From Paenibacillus polymyxa (lineage in GTDB: Bacteria > Bacillota > Bacilli > Paenibacillales > Paenibacillaceae): a stretch of 64,000 nt of DNA. Within the stretch, counting starts at the first letter, position 1, and the number at the start of each line of letters is the position of its first letter. This document shows, one piece after another, positions 36,684 through 44,954 of the stretch. The notes under the pieces are model-generated. The model searched no databases, was not told where the DNA came from, and saw nothing but the letters and a program-made list of their open reading frames with translations. A program made the position numbers and the translations under genes. The stretch lies in the NCBI RefSeq assembly GCF_018614975.1, contig NZ_JAGGNR010000011.1, positions 1 to 64,000 of the forward strand, given 5' to 3'.

Positions 36684-37154
36684 TCAGGGCTTGATCGAAG
36701 AAGCAATCTGACCATCCTGATTATGAATAATGGCCCGAATGTTTTGTTTGCTACTGAGTTCTTTGGCCTTATCCACAGCTTCTGCCTTAGTATCAAATGT
36801 GGACAGATAGGTAGACTTTCCTTCTTCCTTGATCGCCCAGCCTGAGTCGGTAGGCACGACATGGATGTTATCATGACTTTTGGACGAAGAAACGGGCTCA
36901 GAATGACGACGATCCGTGGAAGACGACTTATTGGGGTTGGAATGTTCGGAAGAAGATGTGGAGTCCGATTTCGAACTTTCCGGCACGGGATGGTTTTCAT
37001 CCCATTCTTCCGCTTTAGCTGTCGCTATAGCAATCGAGCGCCCTTCCTCATACCCGTCATCGAGCAGAGCATTGGCAATCTCAATGGCTTTATGTCTGAC
37101 ACGTGGTTCCAGGTTCTTCATGGATACCGGATAATCCTGTTTGTTCCAAGGCAT
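36684..37154 (-). CDS. DUF2188 domain protein
   Basis: A 156-aa soluble protein in three parts. The N-terminal ~50 residues (MPWNKQDYPVSMKNLEPRVR, EEGRSIAIATAKAEEW) form a small helical unit common in Bacillales stress proteins. A Ser/Lys/Glu-rich disordered linker covers about 55-97. The C-terminal ~55 residues (IHVVPTDSGWAIKEEGKSTY, TKAEAVDKAKELSSKQN, IIHNQDGQI) match the DUF2188 pattern. AGGAGGGG lies 5 nt before the ATG. The function is unknown. It is divergent from amj. Confidence 0.85.
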   Translation of the reverse strand: MPWNKQDYPVSMKNLEPRVRHKAIEIANALLDDGYEEGRSIAIATAKAEEWDENHPVPESSKSDSTSSSEHSNPNKSSSTDRRHSEPVSSSKSHDNIHVVPTDSGWAIKEEGKSTYLSTFDTKAEAVDKAKELSSKQNIRAIIHNQDGQIASSIKP

Positions 37155-37355
37155 ATGAACCCCTCCTGTACAATAATGGATTAGTTGTATATTACCCTGT
37201 GAGGGGAGGGATAAACGATAAACGGGACGGTCAGTGTATGTGATTAAGGATGATCCAGAAGCGTCTCGTTTCTATACTTTTGCAAGCCGGAGGAGTATAA
37301 TGCTGTCCATGAAAGAAATAAGTTCAATAACAGGAAGATAAAGGAGTACATACAT

Positions 37356-38156
37356 ATGTTTAGTCTTAGCCTGGCAATCCCTATGCTGTTTACCATGCTG
37401 ATTCATGCCGCAGATAGCTTGTCATACGCGCTCCGCCTTGGTGGTTTACGCACCCGCAGAATCGCGCTGGCCATTTCATTGGCAGGTATCTTGCTGCTGG
37501 TCTCTCGAACCTCGAATATGGCCCAGGGTCCAATGGTAGGTAATCTGGTGGATACCGCGACACGTGGAGCCAATCCACACTTTGCAGCACAACTGCATTG
37601 GTTAATGGGTGCGGCAACAATAGGAACAGCATTAGCCATATTATGTTTCCCAACCATGGTGAAGCTCTCTTCGAGAATGGTCGTACATTTTGAAGCAGCC
37701 GGTTCCATCCCTGCAATGGTCCGCGGTATGCTGAAACGAAGCAAGATTAGAAATGCAATGTATTACATCACCCCGCCATCGTGGAAGATGGCCAAACGAT
37801 TGGTAAGGCATGGGATGCCAAGAAGGTTAATGTTGCTGAATGTAGCTGTAACCGCAATCTACACCACGGGTGTTCTGTCCAGCTTGTACGCAGCTTACCT
37901 TTATCCAGCGCAAGCTGTAGCTGCATCCCAATCAACAGGGTTAATTAACGGAATAGCGACTATTTTATTAACCATCCTGATTGATCCACGGATTTCCCTG
38001 CTCAGTGACAAATCATTACGTGGCGAGATTCGTTTGGATCGGATGAATCAGATCTACGGCTGTATGCTCGTATCCCGTCTGTTCGGTACAGTTTTAGCAC
38101 AGTTGTTATTAATTCCATTTGCGTATTGGATCGGTTGGATTGTAAGTATGATGTGA
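37356..38156 (+). CDS. amj: Lipid II flippase Amj
   Basis: A 266-aa polytopic membrane protein of the Amj (YdaH) family, which in B. subtilis flips the peptidoglycan precursor lipid II when MurJ is absent or inhibited. The family start MFSLSLAIPMLFTMLIHAAD, the region YALRLGGLRTRRIALAISLA and RTSNMAQGPMVGNLVD, and the C-terminal DKSLRGEIRLDRMNQIYG are clear. AAGGAG lies 9 nt before the ATG. In Bacillus amj is controlled by SigM; I could not see a convincing SigM promoter here. It is a lone gene ending at a strong terminator. Confidence 0.92.
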   Translation: MFSLSLAIPMLFTMLIHAADSLSYALRLGGLRTRRIALAISLAGILLLVSRTSNMAQGPMVGNLVDTATRGANPHFAAQLHWLMGAATIGTALAILCFPTMVKLSSRMVVHFEAAGSIPAMVRGMLKRSKIRNAMYYITPPSWKMAKRLVRHGMPRRLMLLNVAVTAIYTTGVLSSLYAAYLYPAQAVAASQSTGLINGIATILLTILIDPRISLLSDKSLRGEIRLDRMNQIYGCMLVSRLFGTVLAQLLLIPFAYWIGWIVSMM

Positions 38157-38162
38157 TAGAGG

Positions 38163-38214
38163 CTGGCCTTATCAGGAATGTATTCATACATCCTGAGGGC
38201 CAGTTTTTTATGAT
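38163..38214 (+). terminator. Rho-independent terminator after amj
   Basis: CTGGCC and TCAGGA pair with TCCTGA and GGCCAG (one internal loop) and are followed by TTTTTTATG. Confidence 0.85.
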
Positions 38215-38312
38215 TCCGGCTCAAAGTGAATCATAAAAAAGACAAAAAAACTTATTTTATATTGAAAATTTACATAATAGGTTATCAAACTGCAAAATAT
38301 TTAAAACAACAG

Positions 38313-38321
38313 TGGTATACT
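38313..38321 (+). promoter_or_regulatory. Putative extended -10 promoter of the pab-NRPS cluster
   Basis: TGGTATACT gives an extended -10 box (TGN-TATACT) in the AT-rich leader about 415 nt before pabA. The -35 region (TGCAAA at 38291) is weak. The remaining leader to 38735 has no gene and no T-box or other riboswitch I can recognise. Confidence 0.35.
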
Positions 38322-38735
38322 TGTTTAATATGGGTTATTATGAAATAGGGATTGGTTTTCACTTTAATTCCCAACAATTGAGAATATTACATGATACATA
38401 ATGTTACGCTTCAGATAACTTCCATTTTTTACCACAAAAAGGCAACCAGACGTCGTTCTCTTTGCTTCTCCTTTACAAGTCACTTTTTCCGGAAATCAAC
38501 CCTCTGATCAGATTTCACTAACGCTATAGTGAATATCATTTGCGTATAACACAAAACAATGAACTTCATTAAACCGAACAGTCTGTTTTTTTGGGTCTTC
38601 AGGACCTGTATTCTTCTTAACATAACTAAGATCAGAACGGCTATTTATAATGCGTTGTAGACCGAATAGTCAGTCTCCCAGCTCGTAAGTCATCCTTTTC
38701 TGGATTTTAATTCAATATTGGAGGGATACCTGCTT

Positions 38736-39341
38736 ATGATCGTCATGATTGATAACTTTGATTCTTTCACGTATAACCTTGTGCAGTACTTCGCTGATTT
38801 GGGTGAGAGCGTAAACGTGTATCGTAATGATGCTATTACGGTAAAAGAATTGGAAGAGATATCGCCGAATTATATCGTGATTTCTCCAGGTCCATCTAAT
38901 CCGTCTAACGCCGGAGTTTCTCTTGAAGTGATTCGATATTTTGCTGGAAAGATTCCAATTCTTGGTGTATGTCTTGGCCATCAGGCTATTGCTCAGGCAT
39001 TTGGAGGCAAAGTGGAATCAGCAAAGCATCTTATGCATGGCAAAACCTCGGATATCACGCATGATGGCAAAATGTTATTTCAAGGTATGCCTGCCGTGCT
39101 GAACGTGGCAAGATATCACTCGCTTATTGTCAATCCGGATCTCCCGGAAGAATTGGAAGTCACCGCATGGTCCAGCGATGGGGAAGTGATGGGACTTCGT
39201 CATAAGAAATGGAGTATAGAAGGGGTTCAGTTCCATCCGGAATCCATTATTACACCATCCGGCAAACAGATTCTGGCTAACTTTCTGCAGAACTGTTCTT
39301 ATCAAAAGACAGGTTCCGACTCAAGTTACGTTACGCTCTAA
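38736..39341 (+). CDS. pabA: Aminodeoxychorismate synthase, glutamine amidotransferase subunit (PabA)
   Basis: A 201-aa class I glutamine amidotransferase that releases ammonia from glutamine for the partner PabB. The start at 38736 (MIVMIDNFDSFTYNL) follows GGAGGG by about 11 nt. The oxyanion loop SPGPSNPSNAG, the nucleophile Cys in GVCLGHQAI near residue 74, and the His/Glu in VQFHPESI near 165 are all present. TrpG has the same fold; the PabA call rests on the next gene, a PabB-PabC fusion 28 nt downstream. Placement at the head of an NRPS operon suggests it supplies a precursor for the peptide rather than folate. Confidence 0.88.
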   Translation: MIVMIDNFDSFTYNLVQYFADLGESVNVYRNDAITVKELEEISPNYIVISPGPSNPSNAGVSLEVIRYFAGKIPILGVCLGHQAIAQAFGGKVESAKHLMHGKTSDITHDGKMLFQGMPAVLNVARYHSLIVNPDLPEELEVTAWSSDGEVMGLRHKKWSIEGVQFHPESIITPSGKQILANFLQNCSYQKTGSDSSYVTL

Positions 39342-39369
39342 ACTAACTTCTCAAGGAGGTATTCTTTGA

Positions 39370-41166
39370 ATGAATCAATCAGATGTCCATCCGTATATCT
39401 TATTTGATTTTGTAGGCGAGGATCGTTGTAAACAGCGCAAAATCTTCAGGAATCCTGTTGAAGTCATTAAAGCTACATCCATTGAAGAGGTAAAACCAGC
39501 GTTGCGGCAGATTCAGGATGCTGTTGATAAGGGATATTATGCAGTAGGTTATGTGTCCTATGAAGCTGCGCCGGCTTTCGATCCCGCTTTTCGAGTTCAT
39601 TCAGATGTGGCTTTACCGCTCATATGGTTTGGTATTTTTGAAGGGTATGATACAGATTATGCATCTTCATCTGATGAATATCGGATCTCAGGATGGGAAC
39701 CAACGGTTACAGAGAAGACCTATCATCAGAATATACATAAAATTCACGAGGCCATCGCGCGGGGAGACACCTATCAGGTCAATTATACGATGCGTCTTCG
39801 GTCGGAATATGAGGGTGACCCTTACGCTTTCTATACAAAGCTATGTGATGCACAACAGGCGGATTACTCAGCCATGCTGCAACTCGGTGATATTAGTATT
39901 TTAAGTGCTTCACCTGAATTGTTTTTCAAAAAGAATGGAAATCAACTGGAGACTCGTCCGATGAAAGGAACAGTGAAACGGGGGTTCTACCAGGAACAGG
40001 ACGACGAATTAGCTGACTGGCTGTATCAATCCCCCAAAAATCGGGCTGAAAATGTGATGATTACGGATTTACTTCGGAATGATCTTAGTGTAATTGCCGA
40101 GACGGGAAGTGTGCATGTACCGAGACTTTTCGATATTGAGAAATATTATACTCTGTTTCAAATGACCTCTACCGTTACAGCAAATACCAGGACAAACATA
40201 CAGTTGGAGGATATGTTCGCAGCACTTTTTCCCTGTGGTTCCATCACTGGAGCACCTAAAATCAGCACAATGGACTTAATATATGAACTGGAAGATACGC
40301 CAAGGGAGATTTATTGCGGATCGATCGGCATGTTGAGTCCGGATGGTTCATCCATTTTTAATGTAGCGATTCGGACGGTGTGGATTGATCATCAGCGTAA
40401 TCAGGCTGAATATGGTGTGGGTGGGGGCATCACCTGGGATTCGACAGCTTCGGATGAATATGCAGAGGCCAAAACAAAAGCGTTGATGCTAACGGAACAA
40501 AAGCCATATTTTGAATTGTTGGAATCGCTTCGATTAGAGAACGGGCAGTATTTTCTCTTGGAGAGGCACCTTGACCGGATGATGGATTCTGCATCCTATT
40601 TTAACTTTGAGGCGATTAGAGAGGATATTCATAATCAACTGACTGCTTATGCCAGCAAACATTCAACCGGCCTGCATAAGGTCAGAGTTTTGTTATCTCC
40701 ATTAGGACAAATTTCGGTTGAGAGTACGCCTCTTACTGAAACAAAAGAAACCCAGACGGTAGCTCTCGCGAAATCACCGATCTCTTCCAGTGAGCGTTTT
40801 TTATATCACAAGACAACGTATCGGGACATGTACGACGTTCATCGTATGGCGTGTGGAAATGGCTATGATGTTCTGCTGTGGAATGAGCAGAGGGAGCTTA
40901 CTGAATTCACTACAGGAAATGTTGTCATTGAGCAACAGGGTGAAAAATATACTCCACCTAGAGATAGGGGATTATTAGCAGGCACATTACGAAATCAACT
41001 CCTGTATGACGGAGTTCTTGAGGAAAAGGTATTAACATACAGAGACATCATCGAAGCAACAAATATATGGCTCATCAATAGTGTCCGTGGGTGGATCCGC
41101 GTTGAAGTTTCACAGGAAAGTCTGGACCATTCGTTACATGAACTCACCATTACCTCAGGGCAGTGA
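39370..41166 (+). CDS. pabB: Aminodeoxychorismate synthase/lyase fusion (PabB-PabC), makes p-aminobenzoate
   Basis: A 598-aa bifunctional enzyme. Residues ~1-375 form the chorismate-utilising domain: RPMKGTVKRG near residue 198 has Lys where anthranilate synthase has Ala (PIAGT), the hallmark of aminodeoxychorismate synthases. ENVMITDLLRNDLS near 221, GSITGAPKI near 292, and GVGGGITWDS near 352 are core motifs. Residues ~380-598 form a class IV aminotransferase-fold lyase. HKTTYRDMYD near 479 supplies the PLP Lys, and TTGNVVIEQQGEKYTPP and RGLLAGTLRN form the cofactor pocket. Together with PabA it should convert chorismate to p-aminobenzoate. AAGGAGG precedes the ATG. Its stop overlaps the region just before the first NRPS gene, so the genes are coupled. 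Confidence 0.92.
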   Translation: MNQSDVHPYILFDFVGEDRCKQRKIFRNPVEVIKATSIEEVKPALRQIQDAVDKGYYAVGYVSYEAAPAFDPAFRVHSDVALPLIWFGIFEGYDTDYASSSDEYRISGWEPTVTEKTYHQNIHKIHEAIARGDTYQVNYTMRLRSEYEGDPYAFYTKLCDAQQADYSAMLQLGDISILSASPELFFKKNGNQLETRPMKGTVKRGFYQEQDDELADWLYQSPKNRAENVMITDLLRNDLSVIAETGSVHVPRLFDIEKYYTLFQMTSTVTANTRTNIQLEDMFAALFPCGSITGAPKISTMDLIYELEDTPREIYCGSIGMLSPDGSSIFNVAIRTVWIDHQRNQAEYGVGGGITWDSTASDEYAEAKTKALMLTEQKPYFELLESLRLENGQYFLLERHLDRMMDSASYFNFEAIREDIHNQLTAYASKHSTGLHKVRVLLSPLGQISVESTPLTETKETQTVALAKSPISSSERFLYHKTTYRDMYDVHRMACGNGYDVLLWNEQRELTEFTTGNVVIEQQGEKYTPPRDRGLLAGTLRNQLLYDGVLEEKVLTYRDIIEATNIWLINSVRGWIRVEVSQESLDHSLHELTITSGQ

Positions 41167-41183
41167 AAGGAGAAACCGTTCGA

Positions 41184-44100
41184 ATGTCATTTCATACTAG
41201 CCTCCAACGTTTTATAAGACATGAGCTCCCGGTTCAACAACTTTCAATATCCATGCGGGCAATGACCACTTCCGGGACTTGGAATGAACATTGGACCCAA
41301 CCGACTGCTTCCAGCGTATTGAAAAAACAGGAACATTTCAAATATGGTCAGAGAGCGAAGTTGTGGGATTCACAACCAATTCTTTCGGCGGGGGAACCAG
41401 CAATTCTGATAGGCAAACCACTTGATTATGCAGGACATCCTAAGACACTCATTGAGGCTTTTGATCTGACCGTCAGGAATCATCCAAAGAAGAAATTGCA
41501 TTATAAGATGGAAAATGGGGAAGTCCGAATATCAGATTATATGGAATTGTCTCAGAATGCTGAACGCATCCTTCAAGGACTGAATCAACAAGGTGTCCGG
41601 CCAGGAGAATCCGTCATTTTGCAAATTGAACGCATAGACCACTTAGTAGCTGTACTCTGGGCTTGTATACTTGGCGGTATGAACCCAGCACCACTGAAGC
41701 CAGCCCTTCATTTGCCATCCGATCACGTGGATCACCACAAGCTGAAACAGGTGTGGAAGTTATTGAATTGTCCACTCATTGTAGGAGATTCCGCAGGTAC
41801 TTTCGAAGGGGAGGGCAAACGTGAAGAAGCGGTGATTTCGGTAAATGAGCTGCTGCGGCATAACTGTTCTCAGGAAAGGCACAGTAGTGACCCGCATGCG
41901 CCTGTCCTTACCCTCTTTACATCAGGGACAACAGGTACTCCGAAGTGTGTCCGGTATCAGAATCGCCAGATCCTTGCGAATATTATAGGCATCAAACAAC
42001 ATCTAGGCCTGACTTCTGAAGAGATTACCTTGAATTGGATGCCTCTCTATCATGCTGGTGGATTGTTAACCAATCATATCCTCGGAGTTGTGTTGGGCAG
42101 TGAACAAGTGCTAAGTTCCGTTGAGCGTTTTTTGGATTCCCCCACTTCGTGGTTGGAAGATATAGAGGAGCATCAAGTCACATTCACCTGGGCCCCTAAT
42201 TTTGCCTATGCACAGATGAATCGGCATGAAACCGTCCATGCCAGGCAATGGGACTTGTCATCTATTCGAACCATATTGAATGTAGGTCAGCCAATCTCAG
42301 CTCAGACAGGCAAAGAATTCCTTCATCAATTAGTTCCGTTTGGGCTTAGAGCTGATAGCGTTGTTCCTGCATATGGCATGACTGAGTTTTCGGGCAGTCT
42401 CTGCTTCAGCAGAACGTTTGATCATTCCGAGACAGGTGGAATTCAGCATATTGTTAAGGGGTCGTTGGATAGCAAAGTGATCTTTGCAGACTCCTCCAAT
42501 ACTGACGACACAATAGTCTTTGTCGAGATTGGAGAGGTGATTCCCGGCATAAGTCTGCGTATAGTAAATGATTGCAATGTTCCGCTTCCAGAAGCTCATG
42601 TAGGGAGAGTTCAACTCAAGGGAGATTCAATCATAACGGAATACTTCAAGAACAAGGAAGCAACTAACAACGTATTGACAGACGATGGATGGTTCGAATC
42701 AGGTGATCTCGGTTTTGTTAAAGGTGGAAAGTTGACATTAACAGGAAGAGAAAAAGATGTGCTGATCATGAACGGAAAAAATCTATACAACTATGAGATT
42801 GAAGCCGTGATGAAGCAAGTATACGGTGTTGATGCTGACTACGTGGCAGCAGCAGGAATATCTGGTGGAGAATCCGGCAATGATCAGCTGTTGTTATTTT
42901 ATACACCCCAGAATGACGACGAAGGCTTAGATCTGTTCGTCATTCAGGAGATGAGAGGTAACATATCAAGACAATTTGGCGTCAATCCGAGGTTTATCGT
43001 ACCGGTTAGCAAAAGGGAATTCCCTCGTACACCTACAGGTAAAATCCAGCGGCTACAACTTGTAGATTTACTTCTTGATGGCCAATTTGATGAAACACTC
43101 AACCGAATAGAATGTATGCTGCATGAACGTCAGCAGGCTCAGATGATGATGGAAGAAGAGGTTGCAGCAGCTTCTGTTGAACAGGCAACTCGGGTACAGG
43201 TGGAAGAAGAGGGTTCCGGGGGAGCACAGATCCAGCAGGGCAAGCTGTGCATTATTCACTACACATCAGAGCAGGATGATTGCCATGAGGCTTTGGTGTA
43301 CACCAAAGTACGTGAATATGTAAAGGAACACAATGTTCTTCTTGACCGAATTGAAGTGTACAGACAACCTCATGTGGGTGAAGGAGCATCGGTCTCTTCT
43401 GAGCACTATCCATTTCTTGAAAAAGCATTTCAATCGGTCTTGGGAGTAACCCAAGTGACCAACCATGATGATTTTTTTCAACTCGGTGGGGACTCCCTTC
43501 GCATGACTCGTCTGCTCGCCATGATTGCTTCAGAGTATAAGGTGCGTATTCCGGTACAGCGTTTTTTCAGACAAGCAACGATCAATGGAATTCTTCAGGA
43601 ATTGCAGAATGCGGAACCGTTGAAGAATCATATTCCTATCCCGGTACAGCAGCAACGAACAGAGAAACTTCCGCTTACATTGAAACAAAAAAGCCAATGG
43701 GTTCTGCACACGATTGCTCCAGAGAGCGCCTTTTATACCAATACTTTTTCAATTCACTTTACCGGTGTTTTTCATATATACAGACTTCAGAATGCTGTAC
43801 AAGCACTGATTATGCGGCATGAGGCCTTGCGTGTTCGCTACGGTATTCAAGATGGGGAACCTTATCAATATGTTACGGAGCTAGGATCTGAAATAGAAAT
43901 TAGACGGATAGATCTTACCCAGCTTCAGGAGAATGAAAGGCATGTTGGAATCAGGATGGAGATTGATCGGGAAGCAAACTTGCGGTTTGACCTTGTGAAC
44001 GATGCATGTCTTCGTATGTGCCTGATTGATTGCAGCCCGGACAAGCATATCCTGGTTGTGTCCATGCATCACATTATATCTGATGGCTGGTCAGTGGAGA

Positions 44101-44954
44101 TTTTTACCAACGAATTGGTGCAATTGTATAACTCGGAGTTGGGAGATTCGCAGCGAATGTTATCACCACTTTCTGTCTCCTACTCGGATTATGTGCTGTG
44201 GCAATCCTCCATGGAGCAGGGCAGTGATTCTCCCCTGTGGGAACTAAAAGAGTACTGGATCAATAAGCTAAACCGAACATTACCTATTATACAGGTACCC
44301 TGTGATTTTCCATATCCTGAGGCCAGAGCGTACAACGGAAATACGATCGAACGTATCGTAGATTCCCAGTTGACTTCCAGGACATTAGCGAAGGCAAACC
44401 GGTCAGGGGTTACGCTCTTTATGCTCTTATTCGCGGTGTATGGCTACCTAATCCATCGTTTTAGCAGACAGCCCTATATTCCCATTGGTACCGTAATGTC
44501 CAACAGGACCCGTGCCGAGGTGGAGGGTCTCATTGGATTTGTCGCGAATACCGTTATTTTATCCGTCGAGTTTAGTGAAGATATGACGTTTGATGATCTG
44601 CTGGAACAAGTTAAAGGAATGTCCCTGGATGCCTATCAACATCAGGAAGTACCTATAGAAATGCTGCTACCTGACCTTTCGTATCATACGGCACCGGGAT
44701 CAACACCGGGTTTTCAAGTCATGTTCACACTGCAAAATGAATTTACACACCAATATCAGCTTCAGGACGTATCTGTACAGTTGATGATTGAAGCAGGAAG
44801 TACTTCCAAGTATGACTTGATTCTACATGTATATGAAGAGTCCGATATTCTTAGGCTGCGTATGGAATACAACACGGATTTGTACAGAATGGAAACCATC
44901 GAAAGGCTTCTTCAATTCTATATCACCATGCTGGAAGGGGTTGTTGAGCATTAA
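41184..44954 (+). CDS. NRPS loading protein: acyl/aryl-AMP ligase - carrier - condensation
   Basis: A 1256-aa protein that should adenylate a carboxylic acid starter, load it on its carrier domain and condense it with the first amino acid. The start at 41184 follows AAAGGAG by 11 nt; a GTG at 41163 is less likely. The ligase domain (about 55-650) has LFTSGTTGTPKC near 245, NWMPLYHAGGL and PAYGMTEFSG, and TGREKDVLIMNGKNLYNYE. This pattern is of fatty/aryl-acyl-AMP ligases rather than amino-acid A domains. After a Glu/Gln-rich linker, the carrier Ser lies in FFQLGGDSLRMTR near 767. The condensation domain (about 830-1255) has MHHIISDGWS near 960. Next to pabABC, p-aminobenzoate is the prime substrate candidate (inference); a fatty acid is the alternative. 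The frame ends at a TAA exactly where the next module begins. Confidence 0.88.
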   Translation: MSFHTSLQRFIRHELPVQQLSISMRAMTTSGTWNEHWTQPTASSVLKKQEHFKYGQRAKLWDSQPILSAGEPAILIGKPLDYAGHPKTLIEAFDLTVRNHPKKKLHYKMENGEVRISDYMELSQNAERILQGLNQQGVRPGESVILQIERIDHLVAVLWACILGGMNPAPLKPALHLPSDHVDHHKLKQVWKLLNCPLIVGDSAGTFEGEGKREEAVISVNELLRHNCSQERHSSDPHAPVLTLFTSGTTGTPKCVRYQNRQILANIIGIKQHLGLTSEEITLNWMPLYHAGGLLTNHILGVVLGSEQVLSSVERFLDSPTSWLEDIEEHQVTFTWAPNFAYAQMNRHETVHARQWDLSSIRTILNVGQPISAQTGKEFLHQLVPFGLRADSVVPAYGMTEFSGSLCFSRTFDHSETGGIQHIVKGSLDSKVIFADSSNTDDTIVFVEIGEVIPGISLRIVNDCNVPLPEAHVGRVQLKGDSIITEYFKNKEATNNVLTDDGWFESGDLGFVKGGKLTLTGREKDVLIMNGKNLYNYEIEAVMKQVYGVDADYVAAAGISGGESGNDQLLLFYTPQNDDEGLDLFVIQEMRGNISRQFGVNPRFIVPVSKREFPRTPTGKIQRLQLVDLLLDGQFDETLNRIECMLHERQQAQMMMEEEVAAASVEQATRVQVEEEGSGGAQIQQGKLCIIHYTSEQDDCHEALVYTKVREYVKEHNVLLDRIEVYRQPHVGEGASVSSEHYPFLEKAFQSVLGVTQVTNHDDFFQLGGDSLRMTRLLAMIASEYKVRIPVQRFFRQATINGILQELQNAEPLKNHIPIPVQQQRTEKLPLTLKQKSQWVLHTIAPESAFYTNTFSIHFTGVFHIYRLQNAVQALIMRHEALRVRYGIQDGEPYQYVTELGSEIEIRRIDLTQLQENERHVGIRMEIDREANLRFDLVNDACLRMCLIDCSPDKHILVVSMHHIISDGWSVEIFTNELVQLYNSELGDSQRMLSPLSVSYSDYVLWQSSMEQGSDSPLWELKEYWINKLNRTLPIIQVPCDFPYPEARAYNGNTIERIVDSQLTSRTLAKANRSGVTLFMLLFAVYGYLIHRFSRQPYIPIGTVMSNRTRAEVEGLIGFVANTVILSVEFSEDMTFDDLLEQVKGMSLDAYQHQEVPIEMLLPDLSYHTAPGSTPGFQVMFTLQNEFTHQYQLQDVSVQLMIEAGSTSKYDLILHVYEESDILRLRMEYNTDLYRMETIERLLQFYITMLEGVVEH

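Noticed and set aside
38718-38735. TTG start for pabA six codons upstream
   Set aside because: That TTG overlaps the Shine-Dalgarno itself; ATG 38736 has correct placement and gives the normal PabA N-terminus.
39370-40540. Anthranilate synthase (TrpE) instead of PabB
   Set aside because: The Lys in PMKGT and the fused lyase domain point to aminodeoxychorismate synthase.
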